DNA of 64,000 nt from the NCBI GenBank assembly GCA_009739215.1, contig VSJF01000008.1, positions 186,001 to 250,000 on the forward strand. The letters run 5' to 3'. The notes under the pieces were generated by a model that was given only the letters and a program-made list of their open reading frames with translations, searched no databases and had not been told where the DNA came from. Positions 26,604 to 42,336 of the stretch are shown piece by piece (the stretch's first letter is position 1; each line of letters starts with the position of its first letter). The translations under genes and the position numbers were made by a program. Source of the DNA: Floccularia luteovirens (lineage: Eukaryota; Basidiomycota; Agaricomycetes; Agaricales; Squamanitaceae).

Positions 26604-28705
26604 CTAAGGTTTGACCCGTTTTCTAAACAGTACCATTGTCTTCCTTGCTGGCAAGCAAAAAGTTCCAAACCATTCATCCTTTGGCCTCTCATGTTTTTCC
26701 ATCATGTGCCACCCTTATGTCGTAATTCATGATTAGATGTGCCATTACGCATTTGAGTAGTAAGGATGCAAAGAATCGTCCGGGACTAGAATGATAATTT
26801 GAGATAGAGAATCCGCTGTATTATATCTTACATACCACATATGCCTCCCTGCTCCGAATGCTAAGTATGCAGGGCCTCCACTCGTTAAACGATACCGTGA
26901 TTCATTCTGTTCTATCTCCTCTGTGTTTACACCTGGAATTGCTGTTCCATTCGTACTCAGTACAGGATTAAATCTGTGTCCGATGAATTCCTCTGGGTTT
27001 TCATATATGGACGTCATCTAGATGAACACCGACAGAAGTTTCCGACACCAAGGTCCCCGCAGGCACCTTGACACCATTCGAAAACTCGTATTCAACAAGG
27101 GCTTTGCGTGGAACAGCAACTGTATATAAGGAAAGTGTCTTGTGCTGAATAACCCTATGAAAATTGGTTTGAAGGAAGCTTACTACCACCCAACCCATTT
27201 AATCTGAGCGTCTCTTTGAGAAAACTATCCAAGTTCCTGCATTTGTCGATGGTTCCTTCTGTCCAAGTTTGGTTCTGTTCAGTAGTACCTATGTGTGTTT
27301 CTATTTCTGATCGGAGAACATTAATGTATGTCGGGTTGAACGCCAGATTATACAATGCTTGGGTCAACGTCTGATTTATATTGTTTTAGTCCGGAGCACC
27401 TATGTGCATGAAAGCACTCACCACAGAAGTTGAATGTAGGGACATGAAATTAATTATTAAAATCTTCAGTGAATAGGAAGCCATATCTCGACCCGTGCCA
27501 AGGGAGTTTTTCATGAACCAAGTTAACAGGTCTTTCTGCCAGATTATTCTGGATTATAAGATAAATTTGCGAGAAGACAAGAACGTACGTGTCCCACCTC
27601 ATTTACTTCATTAAATGTTTCCTTGTTCTTTCTTGCTTCAATCTCAGGCTTTAACAAGTTGTCAAGCTTTCGTTCATGTCCTGAGGAAATTTTTAATAGG
27701 AGTCCGACGAATCTTCGTTTATTTAAATTCACGGAATTATGGAATTGAGATAAAAATATCCTCACGGTTTCAGTATCTTTGGAAAGATATTGATAATTGC
27801 ACCGGCGGGCATTACGCTTTGCGAGAATTTGATTATTAAATCGATAAACGCCGGGTTTCTGCCTGAGTTCTCGATCGTAAATGTATAATTCCTCTAAAAC
27901 ACTGATAAAAAACATACAAACTCGGCGTCCCACATATATCCGATTGGTTATCTGGCATACAATATGTGTCAAGACATCATAAGCCTGTATCGAATACCAA
28001 TCTGTGATGTTGGATGTTTAACACAATCATTGATGGATATAAGCACAAACCACCAATCCTCTCGCTTCGATCGATAATAGTGGTAAAAGCCCATGAGGTT
28101 TCGTCCAAAAGATCGGGTAGAATTTTCCCTAGGTCTTTATGGAGAACTGTCCTAATAATGGTATGATAAGTAGAAGCATCTTCAAATAAATGAGGGTCCA
28201 GGGTGTATTCTGTCTGTAACAGCTGCTCGTGGATTCAACACGTATTATCAAATAATAATTAGATGGAAACAAACGTCAGCCATAGCTTGTGATACTGAAA
28301 GCTGTTCTTCAAGAGCTGTTTGCAAGTCTCTGTGTAGCTGATCACCGCAGACTATAACGAGCCATCTGTCTAGCAGAGGAACTCTGAACATTCCGTTCCT
28401 ATGCTGTATTCTATGAGAGCACATTCAATTTAAATATTAAGCAACATTAACCTGCTTATAGCCGTTTTGAAGAACTGATTTTGCATTCCGAATAAAGTGG
28501 AAGGCACTCCAGTAGGAAGCTAGAAATCCGTCATATCCAACGGCTGGTATAATGTCCTGATGCTGCCTCAGTAATATGAACGGTCACCATCACCGTCTGG
28601 GACACATACATGTTTTTTGATGGGCCGTGTGTACCATAAAGTAAGAATGTACCAGATTGAGATAACTGGTACAAACAAAAATCCCCATTCTTCAAGTTGA
28701 GTCAT
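26604..28705 (-). CDS. Cytochrome P450 monooxygenase
   Basis: This is a haem-thiolate monooxygenase anchored in the ER. It starts MTQLEEWGFLFVPVISIWYI (a short lumenal end plus one membrane helix). About ten small exons give CRNPAF after ITNRIYVG, KDLLTWF, an I-helix region with LIINFMSLHSTSV, the K-helix FLKETLRLNG (ExxR), the meander HRFNPV and the haem loop FGAGRHMCPGRFFA, in which an intron splits the axial cysteine codon. The total is about 510 residues. Near the C-terminus five A residues (complement 26694-26698) give a premature stop. Removing one of them continues the frame through HERPKDEWFGTF and LFRKRVKP to the stop at 26604-26606, which is the normal P450 end. The substrate is unknown, and the closest types are basidiomycete P450s with an RMSLYAVPRKALV-like K' region. 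It is followed by GH1 and FAD monooxygenase genes on the same strand. Confidence 0.92.
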
Positions 28706-29375
28706 ATCTCGGTTGGGGACGACGGGATAGTCGACTAGCCAGAGGAGTCTTACAAACAGAGGGGTAAGGAAAGACTTAGGCAGGTGTCGGACATTGATTT
28801 ATTTATAATGTAATGTCAAGATCCATCTTTCCTGCAGCCGAGTAAGTCCAACAACGCGGGACTTAGAAGTACATTCGTCGGCATCAGTGGGAGCCTCATG
28901 ACTTAAATTGACACGTCCTACAGAGCTGAATGCATGGACAGTGTCAAATAAGGAAGAAAATGCAGTGGCTTCATGATGATCAGTCAGATCTGTAGACGTT
29001 CATTTTAGTATTGAATTTATATGCCAGAATAGGTCAATGTGAAATTTGTGCTGAAAATAGGTCCGAGTGTGAAGATGTCTGGAAAGGAATGGCTTTACGT
29101 ACTTCGCCTTCCGTCTATACACGTCCAATCTGTCTGGGTAGCCACAAATTTGAAGCCGGGAGTCTCGCCTTCATTGCACGTAGTTCATTGACTTCCTTAA
29201 CCAAATAACAGTGATTATGGTTCCATGAACAATTGTGTATTCCTCAACTATTCATCACTGACAGAGTGTTATGTTATCAAAAGTTGATTTGCAATACTTT
29301 ATAGCCATATTTTGAACTGATAGTCTCCAAACGGTTTCTACAATGTGGCCATACAAAGATAAAATGCGTGAAGGC
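28706..29375. other. Intergenic: promoter of P450 and 3' end of GH1
   Basis: No gene is supported. A plus-strand open frame of 65 codons here has no similarity I recognise. Confidence 0.5.
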
Positions 29376-32148
<2,773 letters not shown>

Positions 32149-32537
32149 TGTGCTCTTGTTGTGGTTCTGCAAGGTTCCGCTTGATCTTGGTTTAAATGCA
32201 TTTTATTCATGAGGCCTCATATGACATGGTGGAATTGAGCGGACCGCAATCAAGAACAGAAGCAGTGTCTCATCCAATAATACGAAGCATATGTTGGATA
32301 ACATGATTCAAAGATGATCTCCTGACATAGAACGGATGCGTTGAATGGTCCGGAAGTCGGCGAAGAAGCAGCGATGACAAAGATCCAAGATTTGGTCATT
32401 GTCATTATAGCCACTTAAGTTTCAAATGTCTGAATTGCCACGAGAATTACGAATTGAATTTGGAGGTATGGACATTAATTTGTTCTATGAAGTTGAAAAC
32501 TGTTCTAATATGTTATATATCGTCCAATTATAAAATT

Positions 32538-34373
32538 TTACTACGTAAACATTGATTTGTCAGCCTTGTTTGCATTTCAAGCCAATGCCAAACTTACCGG
32601 GCTCGCTGGTGGCGAAAGCGTTTGTTCAAGCAACTCGATTGCATCTTTACGCTCCTGTCTCTGCAGAAGTAGCGAACACCCACTCCCATGCTTTAGCGGC
32701 TTCACCAAAGAGCTCATTCAGCCTCTCCAAGGCCACTGGTTCGCCCTCGCGGACGTCTTCATAGCGTGGAACATTGAATTGGTAGCGCTTGCCTTGCAAA
32801 CGTGAGGCTTCTAGCACACGATTGCCTACCGGCATACGGATGGCACTATAGATATCAGTAACGCGTGCAATATTGTTGCGGTTGGTCGCCCTATGTTTCA
32901 AGAGAGCACCAAGGATGTATGCGTCCTATAAGAGTGGTCAACATAATGGCTCTATTGCAATATTGCATACTTACCTCGATACCTTGTCCCTGCACCAACA
33001 CCTTGATGTGGACTCATAGGCGTGGGCCTAAGGATAATCAATAAAAATTTGTGAATAATAAATACAAAAACACCATACAGCGTCACCAGCCAGAATAATT
33101 CTACCCTTCCCATAGCTCGGAAGAGGAGCAAGTGCTTGTAGATACCATTTCGTGGGTTCGGTGATGCACTAAAATGTACCCATTGGTCAGCCATCTTTGT
33201 CATATGAAAGGTATAAACTGATATTTACTTGTGTAATTGCTTGCACTTCAGGTTCCCATCCAGCATACGTGTCCAAAAGTTCTGATTGTGGGACATATAT
33301 TGTCGTATTCTCATCCAAAATCATGCCTTCCTTCGACAAGTCGCTGGCACATGCCACCACATTGACGAAACGACCTTGCGAGACAGGATACACCACCACG
33401 TGCTGCATTGTTCCCCGTTAGCTCCACCGAAGTTGGATAGCAGCCTCACATACCTTATTTTTGCCACAATACTACATGTAAGATTAATCCGTTAGTAACG
33501 CACGCCGCAACTAGGCTCCCAAGAGTGACATACCATAATTGGTGCCTTCGTTGCCTGATGTCCTGGATATACGCGCTCAAGCTCCTCCACGGGTATCAAC
33601 CCGCGGTATGCAACTGTGCCGGTAAAATTTGGTTTCAGGAATACCCGTAGGTTCTCCGGCTCTCCATCAAGTGTTGGGATAAACTGCTGGCGCTACTATT
33701 GATTTAATCCCGTCTCCAGCTACCAAGAGATCCGCCTCAGCGACAGAGCCATCCGCAAATGCGAGTTGGACGCCGTTATCAGTTTCGGTGTATCCCGTGA
33801 ATCGGCTTGACATATGCATATGGCAGTTTTTGGGAATATGTTTTCAGCAGACCCAGCTGCAAATCCGCTCTGTGGAAACGCATCACACCACCTTGTACGA
33901 GATGTCAGCTCCACATACGGAAAAACTGATATGGAAAGAGCAAGCCTCTTACCTTCCATATGGTGATCTAAGACCATAAAGCCATCTTTTTGGTCACTCT
34001 TCCTGAATTGGAAAACTGGACCTATAGTTCGCGTTAACACAGTGCGGTCATCAACATAAGCAGGTAACTGTGCTTACCAGGCTTCTCTGTCGGGGTATTT
34101 GGGCAACAAATCCCCCAGGGTTTTGTCCAGACCTAACTTGGCGAAAATCTCCCAGCTTCTCAGCCAAATATTAAGCCCATGCACCAATTTCAGAAAAAGC
34201 GGGGGCAGTTTCGTAGATGTCGACACGAATGTCATCAGTTGCGAGTGCATTGGCGAGTGTTAATCCAGTGATTCCACCTCCCCTGTATAGATGACGGGAT
34301 TGTAAATCATGGAAGGGAGATGCGGAACGGCGAATACGCACACAATAGCGACAGTGAGCTTCTCTTGCGACAT
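32538..34373 (-). CDS. FAD-dependent aromatic monooxygenase, salicylate hydroxylase-like (frame-disrupted)
   Basis: This is a flavoprotein that would hydroxylate an aromatic ring using NAD(P)H and O2. It starts MSQEKLTVAIV and continues VGGGITGLTLANALA (FAD dinucleotide motif) and VDIYETAPAFSEIGAG. The second FAD motif lies near 33020-33100: LAGDA, then (after an intron) AHAMSPHQGVGAGQGIEDAYILGALL once two extra bases are ignored. The C-terminal part has YDVREGEPVALERLNELFGEA-like sequence. Extra single bases are seen near 34178 (GGTGCATGGG), 33019 (CACGCCTATG), 32989 (GCAGGGACAAGG) and near 32657. The exact end is uncertain; the last intron may lead directly to a TAA at 32538-32540. A salicylate/hydroxybenzoate type product would be a substrate for the intradiol dioxygenases at the left of the window, but that link is only inferred. 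Confidence 0.82.
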
Positions 34374-36179
34374 TATATTTAGTGGTATGAGTCAGAAAAG
34401 GGATTGTTCGTGCGTTTAGTCAGATACTTCGAATTGAGGAAGCTTGAATGTGAGAATGGTGTTCTTTTGCCATGTATTTATCGAAATCGAGAGAGACTCC
34501 AACCAGCTACCCAGACCAACCGTCTGTCCAAGAATAGCGAATCGGTGATTAAACATTTGTATAATTGATGCGATAGATGCTTGCTTCTTCATCGCTCCTA
34601 CGGAATTACTATCATTGTATCTGCTAAATGTTCTCGCATATCTACGATCAACGTTTTGAGTACTGAGCAACTTGCTCATGAGGGTAAATGAGACTGTACA
34701 CCCGAAAGTTCTTGCATCAACTGTTTACTCGGTGTCTACAGACGGATAAACCACTATTGCATCAACCATTGCTATCATCCTTCTCGTAATTAAATGTGGG
34801 AAGGACCATTGTTCTCGTGCGGTCCTAACGTGGACGCATGCTACTGACAAGTATCCTGAAGTATCCTGTTGCACTTAGTGATGCATGATGATCCCCAGCG
34901 AATGTATTATATTGTGTTTGACAGAGTAAACGTTCATCAAAGTTGCGGGTGTACAGTTCTTCAACGCTGATTGCACGCATTTGTTGCGAGAATTGTCCAT
35001 AAGGTCAGTGAAAATGTCTATCTGAACAGGACAAGACCCGTATGACGCCACTCGTAAGTCCGTGAGTGAACACACAAAGTTGGTGCTAGATTTTCCATCA
35101 CCGTATCTCATCCACGGTAAGGATCGGCGCCCTATATGCGGTCTCCAAGTTATGGGTTTTAGTTTTGATAATCATCCTCTGCAAATAAGATCAATAACCT
35201 TTGCTAAATGCCCATTTTCTAGCCGTTGGCGGACTACCGTGGGCCCTGAGCAGGCCCACTAACCTCTCCTCTGCAAAGCATCTGCATCCGGTTAGATCAC
35301 TCGCCTCCACCAGCTTTTGAGGAGGGTAACTATAGATCTTTCATAAAACCCATTGTCGCGATAAGTCTAGGTTATCAACGACACTATCTAGACACCTATA
35401 AATCGGCAACCGACATACCGTGGGTGCAAGGACTGGAGTGGGAGAGGTGAATGGGAGCAAGAAACTCATTGTCAACCACGAAGCGACATTGTCCCGTATT
35501 CGTAGACCTTTTGGGAGCATCTACCTCCACACATCTGCCCGTGTCAGATGCCCGAGATATGGTAAGTCGATTCATGTCCTGGAAATTATGTAAGTGATAG
35601 ATTGAATAGGATGCGAAAAGGAGCAAACATAGTTTCAGATTGCACAGTTCGACTGTCGTAGGTTAATATTTATCCGGACAAAGTGTGAAAAAAAGTGGTT
35701 CCTTGGCGCACAGATTAGGCAAGAAGCGATGGTTGGAGCACTAGTGAGATGACTCTGAACCAAGGTGAAACTGTGCTATTAGGCGCCAGTCTTGACAAGG
35801 TAGTTAATGAAAAGGCAACGATAAGACTAAGGCTCGTAAACATATTAATTTAGAGCTTATAATAGAGTAAGTATTATAATTTTCATCTCCGCATACTTAT
35901 CACATTTAGTATAAACGAATGTGAAGCTACAATACACAATTGCATGGCCAGCTTGGTGGCAGAATTCAGATGATTATGGGAACAATTATTATAAGCTCAC
36001 TGAAACTGCCGCAACTTTGTTCAACAGAGTATACACTTTCCCCATCTGGGAATGTAAATGCGTTCCTTTTGAAAAATCAGGCTCGTATGTAGAGAAGGAA
36101 AATACGGTCAGCAATGATTATACCTTATGAAAAAAAGTCAAAACAAATTTCAAGGGACAAGTATGCGATATCCAGAGAC
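34374..36179. other. Intergenic, no gene recognised
   Basis: Only short open frames occur, none with a motif. The left end is the promoter of the FAD monooxygenase. Confidence 0.5.
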
Positions 36180-36440
36180 ATACCCTTGAGAATGCAAAAT
36201 GCAACCCAAGGCCTAATGAGCAAGGCGAGCTGTGGAGATAGTGGCGTATTTTATGCTCCCAGGTATGGGTGAAGTACTCACGGTATTATAATCGTCCAGG
36301 ATATGCGAAAAATCAACGAGTGAACATTTTCTGCACCTTGAAAGAAGTAAGTAAAGCGAGAGGGGACGCATGTCGTGCACGGCTGAAAACACAGGCTTCT
36401 TCTACGCATCCAACTGTACTTTCTGTACCCTATTTTCTCA
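36180..36440 (-). pseudogene. MAPEG (microsomal glutathione transferase) relic
   Basis: On the minus strand two exons of a MAPEG gene can be traced against the intact copy at 40712-41587. The segment at 36415-36437 corresponds to YAEKAQMDESREA, and 36180-36275 corresponds to IKYPTISAACCAYWALG and RGYVSGDP, with in-frame stops and substitutions throughout. The flanking non-coding sequence is also similar. It is a decayed duplicate belonging to the same repeated unit as GT61 copy 1. Confidence 0.7.
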
Positions 36441-37930
36441 ACCACTTCCGTGTACTTATGGGATGCTTTTTTAGCAGGAAAAGGTTTGGATTTTCGGTAT
36501 ACCCATAGCTAGCTGCATTTTGCTATAGATTCATATCATTCGGCTGTATTGTACATGTATTGTTTTGTTTTTAAATCGGAATTCATGAATAAACAAAATG
36601 CTTGCTTGTCACCTGACCGTTAGTATCACGTGGTCTAGAATAAGTCCGTAAGGCCGTGCTTCGTGCAGGGCAGAGCCCGCTACCATTTACATGGAATTAG
36701 GTTGAACTTGGAAGTTCGAAGTGCACAAGGAATTTGTTTTAAAGGAATTGAAGTACTCCTAGTTATGTAAAAGTGCCATTAAATGCAAGGTACTATTGCA
36801 ACATTGTTAAGACTGTAATGAAGAACAGTTGAAGAGAGATCACGACAATTGAAGAACCCGTCAAGTGATTAATGTTGTATTGTTTGGGGAGACTGGTTTC
36901 ACCGACTTATGTGGAGACCTGTACAAATTGTTTTTAATGATATGATCGACCATTACAAAATTGTTGTAATTAAGACCCTTAATCTCGCGAATTTGACGGG
37001 AAAACGTGAAATTACGCGAAAATTTGATTCAACCCTGCAAGACCCACTACTACCTAAAGGTAGTGGGAATTGACAATAACGTTGACAACGCTGATCGTCA
37101 AAATAACTCATCCTCATATATCTATGCAATCGACTATGCAAAACTATGGCTTCGAAGATACTCGAAGCGAAAAGGTCGATCCCGTTGCAGGAAGAGTCAA
37201 TCTATCGGATGAACGCCAAATTTTGAATCCTCTGGACTTGAGAATACAAGAGGCATCGTCAAAGTAATGACGAAAGCAGAAACGTGCGTGTTCTTGTGAT
37301 TCAGGCTATGATCCCCTTGTAGGTAAGCAAATTCAGTGCATGTGCTTTCATTGAACTCAATTATGATTTATTACAGAAACTATCGAGTATTACTCGGCTT
37401 ACACTATTAGTAATGCCTAACACCTCCGTCTGAACAATCCAAAGATTGGAAGTTGAGGCATGGCTGTATACGGCAACTTTGTGGGTCTTATGCTGATCTA
37501 TCCAGCTGGGAACCACGGAAATCTGTATGTACATGGTCAACTCCTACTCCCAGCCACTCCTGAGTGATAATTTGAATTCAGATGTACATTTCCACACAGA
37601 AACGGCCCTAAACCGTCCTCCAAAAAACAATGGCGAAAAAACAGTGATGTGCCAGTCGAGCGACTAGTCGTGAAGTCGTAAAAAGTCCCACGACCCCCAT
37701 GGTTGGCGACTAAATTCGACCAGACTATGGGAGAGTCGCCTCACATGACACTAACAGAGGGAATACTAACTATCGCACGATTATGCTTGATTATCATTTA
37801 ATGATGCACAAGGCCAGATATCTATGTCAAACGCAGCCTAACCCATAAAGTCCGCGGATCCAAGTCTACATTTAACTTGATTAAATGGAGTGTGTGTTGA
37901 CTTCCACTTGTCTGACCCCCTCTCCAAACA
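36441..37930. other. Intergenic, duplicated block upstream of GT61 copy 1
   Basis: No gene is visible. Short blocks (TAAGGCCGTGCTTCG...GCAGAGCCCGCTAC at about 36640-36680; CAATCCAAAGAT at about 37435) correspond to blocks upstream of GT61 copy 2 (about 42500-42540 and 42092), so the whole interval belongs to a segmental duplication. Confidence 0.55.
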
Positions 37931-39937
37931 ATGCAGCTAAGCCCGTGCCAGTTGCGAAATATTCCCTTGCTTGTTATGGGGCTGGCCCTATTCATGAGCG
38001 TCCTTTTATTCTTCAATGAGGCTCCTCTGATCAAGGACAAAGTCGACTGGGCTATGGTGCCGTTACCGGGTTATATATCTGGGTTATCCGGTGGTCAATC
38101 TAATTTGAATATTTTCATGGATACTACAACAGAAACGACACTACCCCTTCGGGATCAACACGCTCATGGATTTACGATCATGGATAATCTTTACTTGCGG
38201 AACAAGACATTTTATGTTGTAACTTCAAATGCATCAGCGTATCCCCCCAGAAGGAATATGATATCTACACCGGTGGATATGGGGGCTGGAAAAGCCGGAG
38301 AACCGACTGACAAGGTGCGCGATTCTTTCCTGTCAAGGAAATAAATGGAAACTAATAGCTTGAATTAGGAGCTACAATTTTTAGATCCAATGAATTCTGC
38401 AAGTGTGCTGGGAGACCAAGCACTGGTGATAGATGGCTTGACAGTCATTATCTACGACACGAAACAATTCATGAAGGTAAGCTATCGGGATCTTCATGCT
38501 TTGTCGTTTACTTACCATATACTTACCCAATGCTACGTAGCACTACTACCACTGGTGGGGTGAAATAATTATATTCCAGATTAGCGTTGGTGACAGGTGT
38601 AGAAGTCTCATCGCTTCCTTTCCCATCACGATTTATGCTCCCGGTGCGTTACCTTCTGTATATTATCCACGGAATGTTGATTTGTAGCGAGTTCCAGCAT
38701 ATTAATGACAGCAGCTGGAGGGACCGTGCCAACGTAAATGGACCACTAATGCGGAGCGCCTTCCCGAATGCGGCTTTTGATAGAGCTGATTACTGGGATG
38801 ATTTCAGAATACTTGATCGAGTGGTTGTCTTTGAACGGGTCATTGTCGTTACGAGAGAGACTGCTCATAGAAGGTATATACTTGCCCCTTATCGCTATAC
38901 GCCTCAATACTGACGAAGTCTGGAATGCAGCCCTTGGGTCCCTAAATGGGCTAAAATGATCGGTGGGACGATGAACATCACAGTACCCAAACATTTCTGG
39001 GAGCCAATTCGTCGCGCAACTTTGAAGAATCTTTTCGGTTACATTCCAAAACTGAACTCAGATGGCATCGTTGTTGCTCCACCCGACGTATCGATAGATA
39101 TCCCAATCGTTACCTACATTTCTCGCCAGGGTGGTGGCAGAAGACTGACATTAGAAGGACACGATAGTCTTGTAGAGGCACTCGAGGGGCTGGAACGCGA
39201 TGGTGTCTGTGAGGTGCATATTGTGCGAATGGAGCTTCTCAGCTTGAAAAGTCAGCTGGATCTTGTGTCAAGGAGCACTGTGAGTAACATTATGGATGAC
39301 GCCGTTGTTACAAATCTCAAAATTTCTTAGATAATCGTTGGCGTTCATGGAAACGGTTTGACTGTAGGTTATAAATTTATGTGTTTCATCGCAGGTCACC
39401 AAACCCAATTTCTATAGCACCAGATATGGATGCCACCCTCGCCGAAGTCAACTGTTATCGAGATTTTATATCCTAGCTGTATGTACTTTTTGACTAGACT
39501 TTATTTGAAGTCAACGTCTGATTTTTTTAGCATATGTTTTTGACTACGAAATGCTCGCTAGAAACATGGGACATAAAGTATGTTTAACACATTTTCCTGT
39601 TTTTGAGCAATGGCACTAATTTTTCTCTTTCCTGCCTTATAGCATTATGCCGCTTGGAACGACACATTACACACGTACCCAAAGGATGTATACGCTGTAA
39701 GTAGGCGGGGGTATAAATGGTATCTTTCCCTTTAATAATGTTAATTTGGCACAGGAATACAACTTTGGTGACGCTAAAAACTTTCATGGCAGTAAGCAAA
39801 TTACATTTTATCTTTTGCTATCAACGGAAACGATTTGCATGCTAACACATTGTTTCGCAGACCAGATTCCTATCCATGGACCTTCCGTGGCTGAAGTAAT
39901 CCGACAGCGCCTTAGAGAAAAGACCCCAATTAGTTAA
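37931..39937 (+). pseudogene. GT61 family glycosyltransferase copy 1, 17-bp deletion
   Basis: GT61 (DUF563-type) enzymes are type II Golgi membrane glycosyltransferases. The copy starts MQLSPCQLRNIPLLVMG (one membrane helix), then DQHAHGFTIMDNLYLRNKTF, SAYPPRRN, HYYHWWGEI, SSWRDRANVNGPLMRSAFPN, VIVVTRETAHR, ITVPKHFWEPIRRA, TYISRQGGGRRLT and VSRST. After an intron it reads IIVGVHGNGLT, HQIWMPPSP and FDYEMLARNMGHKHYAAWNDT, ending at TAA 39935-39937. About eleven exons join in frame with GT-AG sites. The lesion is at about 38569: relative to copies 2 and 3, 17 bases coding MLGAWR are missing right after WWGEI, shifting the frame. No other damage is obvious, so the loss of function is recent. Confidence 0.85.
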
Positions 39938-40711
39938 TGTAGATTATATTTGTATATTCGGCCTTAGGATTATGTTCATGACATTTATGGTTGATGGTAA
40001 CCAAGTGTACACCGAAACCAGCATTTCTGTAGTTCACCGTGGTAAATGGAATATTACGTATCACTGAGTACTTGTATTCCAGACAATTAACGGTAGAATA
40101 GGGGGGAAACGGCCCAATAGGGAATCAGTCACTTAATTTAACGTCACTGAGTCACAATAAGTAGGTCTTTCACAATGTAACCACGTACATGCAGGCAGAC
40201 GGACCACTCCAACGGAATACATATATTGTATATAAGATAGATATGTGGACGAGAGCACCGAAGTGCGTGCCGACCTAGAGGGACATCAGTTTGGGTGAAG
40301 AGACGAAGTACCCGAGTAGTATGTGGGTGGGAAGGGTACCTCTTGCAGTACTATCTGGCTGTACATCGATAAGCTTCCTAGAACCAGATTTGCCATAGGA
40401 GTAGAGGTAACAGGAGGACGAGAGAAAGAAGAGCTGCAAACAACAAGGTATCCCGCGAAGCAGTGGCAGAGAGCCCGGTAATTCCATCCCCCCCACTGTT
40501 CACGCAAAGATATACCAGCATGGCCCTAGTAAATGATGTGCATGTGAGTATGATGAAGCCTCCAATGAGGATCCATCAGATACTTTTTTTCTATCAGCTT
40601 CCACTGATACATATGGACTTGGAAGAATGGATGGATTACAGGTGTATATATATGAACAAGTCCTAGTGAGTGTTATGATCCCCTGCATTACTAAATCTAA
40701 CAAAAACTAAA
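39938..40711. other. Intergenic: 3' flanks of GT61 copy 1 and MAPEG
   Basis: Two overlapping minus-strand open frames of 73 codons (40275-40507) show no recognisable domain. I do not call a gene. Confidence 0.45.
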
Positions 40712-41587
40712 TTAAAGCAACTTGCAGACTTCAGCGCACAGATATTCCCCGGCTGTGAGAGTGGCAGCCCCGATGAGACCTGTTGACCCGTGGTCATCAG
40801 ATAAATAATGAAAAACAAAACAGGAGGCGTAGTGAGCTAACTCACCGAAAAGACCTATATAACTCGATCTGTACAATAATGTACCGCGCTATCAAGGGAA
40901 GAGGATACATTGTCAGCCCATGACTTATAGAACGAAGACAAAGATACTCACTTTTTTAGGATCTCCGGAGACATATCCTCGGGTATACGAAATACGGCCC
41001 AAGGCCCAATAAGCACAGCAAGCTGCAGAAATAGTGGGATACTTTATGCTCCCAATTAAGGTACTATTCCAAGAATATGAGCACTTTAAAATAACGAAAA
41101 ATAGACGCAATACTCACGATATTAAAATAGCTGGGAGAACTTCGAGTGTATTTTGGTGTGCGCCTACGAATAGGCAAAAAAAACGCGTGAGTTTTTTCCA
41201 TGACCTAACCGGAGCAAGCACTTTGAAGTAAAGCGAGAGGAGACGCACGTTGGGCACAATTGAAAATATAGGCTTCTCTCGACTCATCCATCTGTGCTTT
41301 CTCAGCATACACTGTAGTAGCGACGGCAAGGAGAAAGTGTGGTGCTTTAGTTACAATAGCCGAGCGGCGAAGAGTGTGTATACGCACGTTGAGGATACTT
41401 TATACCGGATAGCTTGCGGTGTTTAACAACGACTGAGTATTGCCACACCATGACCCATACTGTGGAAACTAGTGCAGCGGGGACATAGGCAAATCTATAA
41501 TATGCAACATTTAGTATTTTCTCTTCCCATATTAGTGGGATGGATAGGATGGGCTTACCCGTTAGGGACTGTGATTGTTAATGTCAT
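40712..41587 (-). CDS. MAPEG family microsomal glutathione S-transferase
   Basis: This is a four-helix membrane enzyme that conjugates glutathione or reduces lipid hydroperoxides in the ER (MGST3-like). Seven small exons join in frame: MTLTITVPNGFAYVPAALVS, then TVWVMVWQYSVVVKHRKLSG, IKYPQLYAEKAQMDESREA, YIFNCAQRAHQNTLEVLPA (the family motif NCAQRAHxNxLE), IKYPTISAACCAYWALGRIS, YTRGYVSGDPKKRGTLLYR and SSYIGLFGLIGAATLTAGEY, ending CKLL. The length of about 150 residues is normal. The phase at every intron is consistent and there are no extra bases, unlike most neighbours. It lies between GT61 copies 1 and 2, on the opposite strand. A decayed sister copy is at 36180-36440. Confidence 0.93.
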
Positions 41588-42036
41588 TTTGAGCGTAGTC
41601 GGGGCTTTCTTTGTAATCCAGAAGGAGAAAAAGGTGCGGAGGAAAGAGAACTTGTGATAATGAGAAGATATTTTGTGACTAGGTGGGCTGTTATTTATAC
41701 GTCCACATATGAACGCGTATTCCCTGTTACATTCTTTGTGGAATCTACTGGAAAGCCGCGTAAGCACACGGCATCTTCACTACATTAGTGTCACTAGTAG
41801 TGATTAGCCACGCATACCAAAGTTGACGGTGCTGTTCACATGGGCGCCCATAAGATGGCGTGCGTGTCCTTCCGTGCCGATCATTGATACATTGAATCGT
41901 ATGAATACGTGAGTAGCTGAGTTGCAAAGTTTATGATTCTTATTACAAAGAACATTTCAGTTACGTGGCGCTGCTGACAATCGCTATACTTAGACTGAAC
42001 GCAATTCTTTGCAAAAACTGCCGAGCATACGCAACC
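41588..42036. other. Intergenic upstream of MAPEG
   Basis: This is the promoter region of the MAPEG gene, with no gene seen. Confidence 0.45.
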
Positions 42037-42336
42037 TCAACTGATACTACGGTTGGCATTGATCAACATCCAATCTGCAGTTACCCATTTTAACAATCCA
42101 AAGATACATATCTCAACTTTGTGAATCTCGTGCACTGGATCCATTCCGTTGATGACTACTCCGTGACCACTCGAAGGTATCCCCAGACATATATTTTCAC
42201 ACCGAAATGACCCTGTACCCTCCTCCAGAAGTTGGTCTTCTATCCAAGGATTCGACCGCCACGAAGTCTTATCACCATAAGGCAAACTAGGAACCTGATG
42301 TTGTTTACATATACCGAAACTCACATCACGGCTCAC
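42037..42336 (-). CDS. Hypothetical small protein (doubtful)
   Basis: This is an open frame of 99 codons without any domain I recognise. The corresponding position in the neighbouring duplicated unit (about 37430-37620) retains partial similarity with stop codons. The frame could be an exon remnant of a gene carried by the duplicated unit or simply chance. Confidence 0.2.
   Translation of the reverse strand: MSRDVSFGICKQHQVPSLPYGDKTSWRSNPWIEDQLLEEGTGSFRCENICLGIPSSGHGVVINGMDPVHEIHKVEICIFGLLKWVTADWMLINANRSIS

Noticed and set aside
40275..40507. Two overlapping 73-codon minus-strand frames with hydrophobic residues
   Set aside because: They lie in the 3' flank of the MAPEG gene and show no alignment to MAPEG or any other family.
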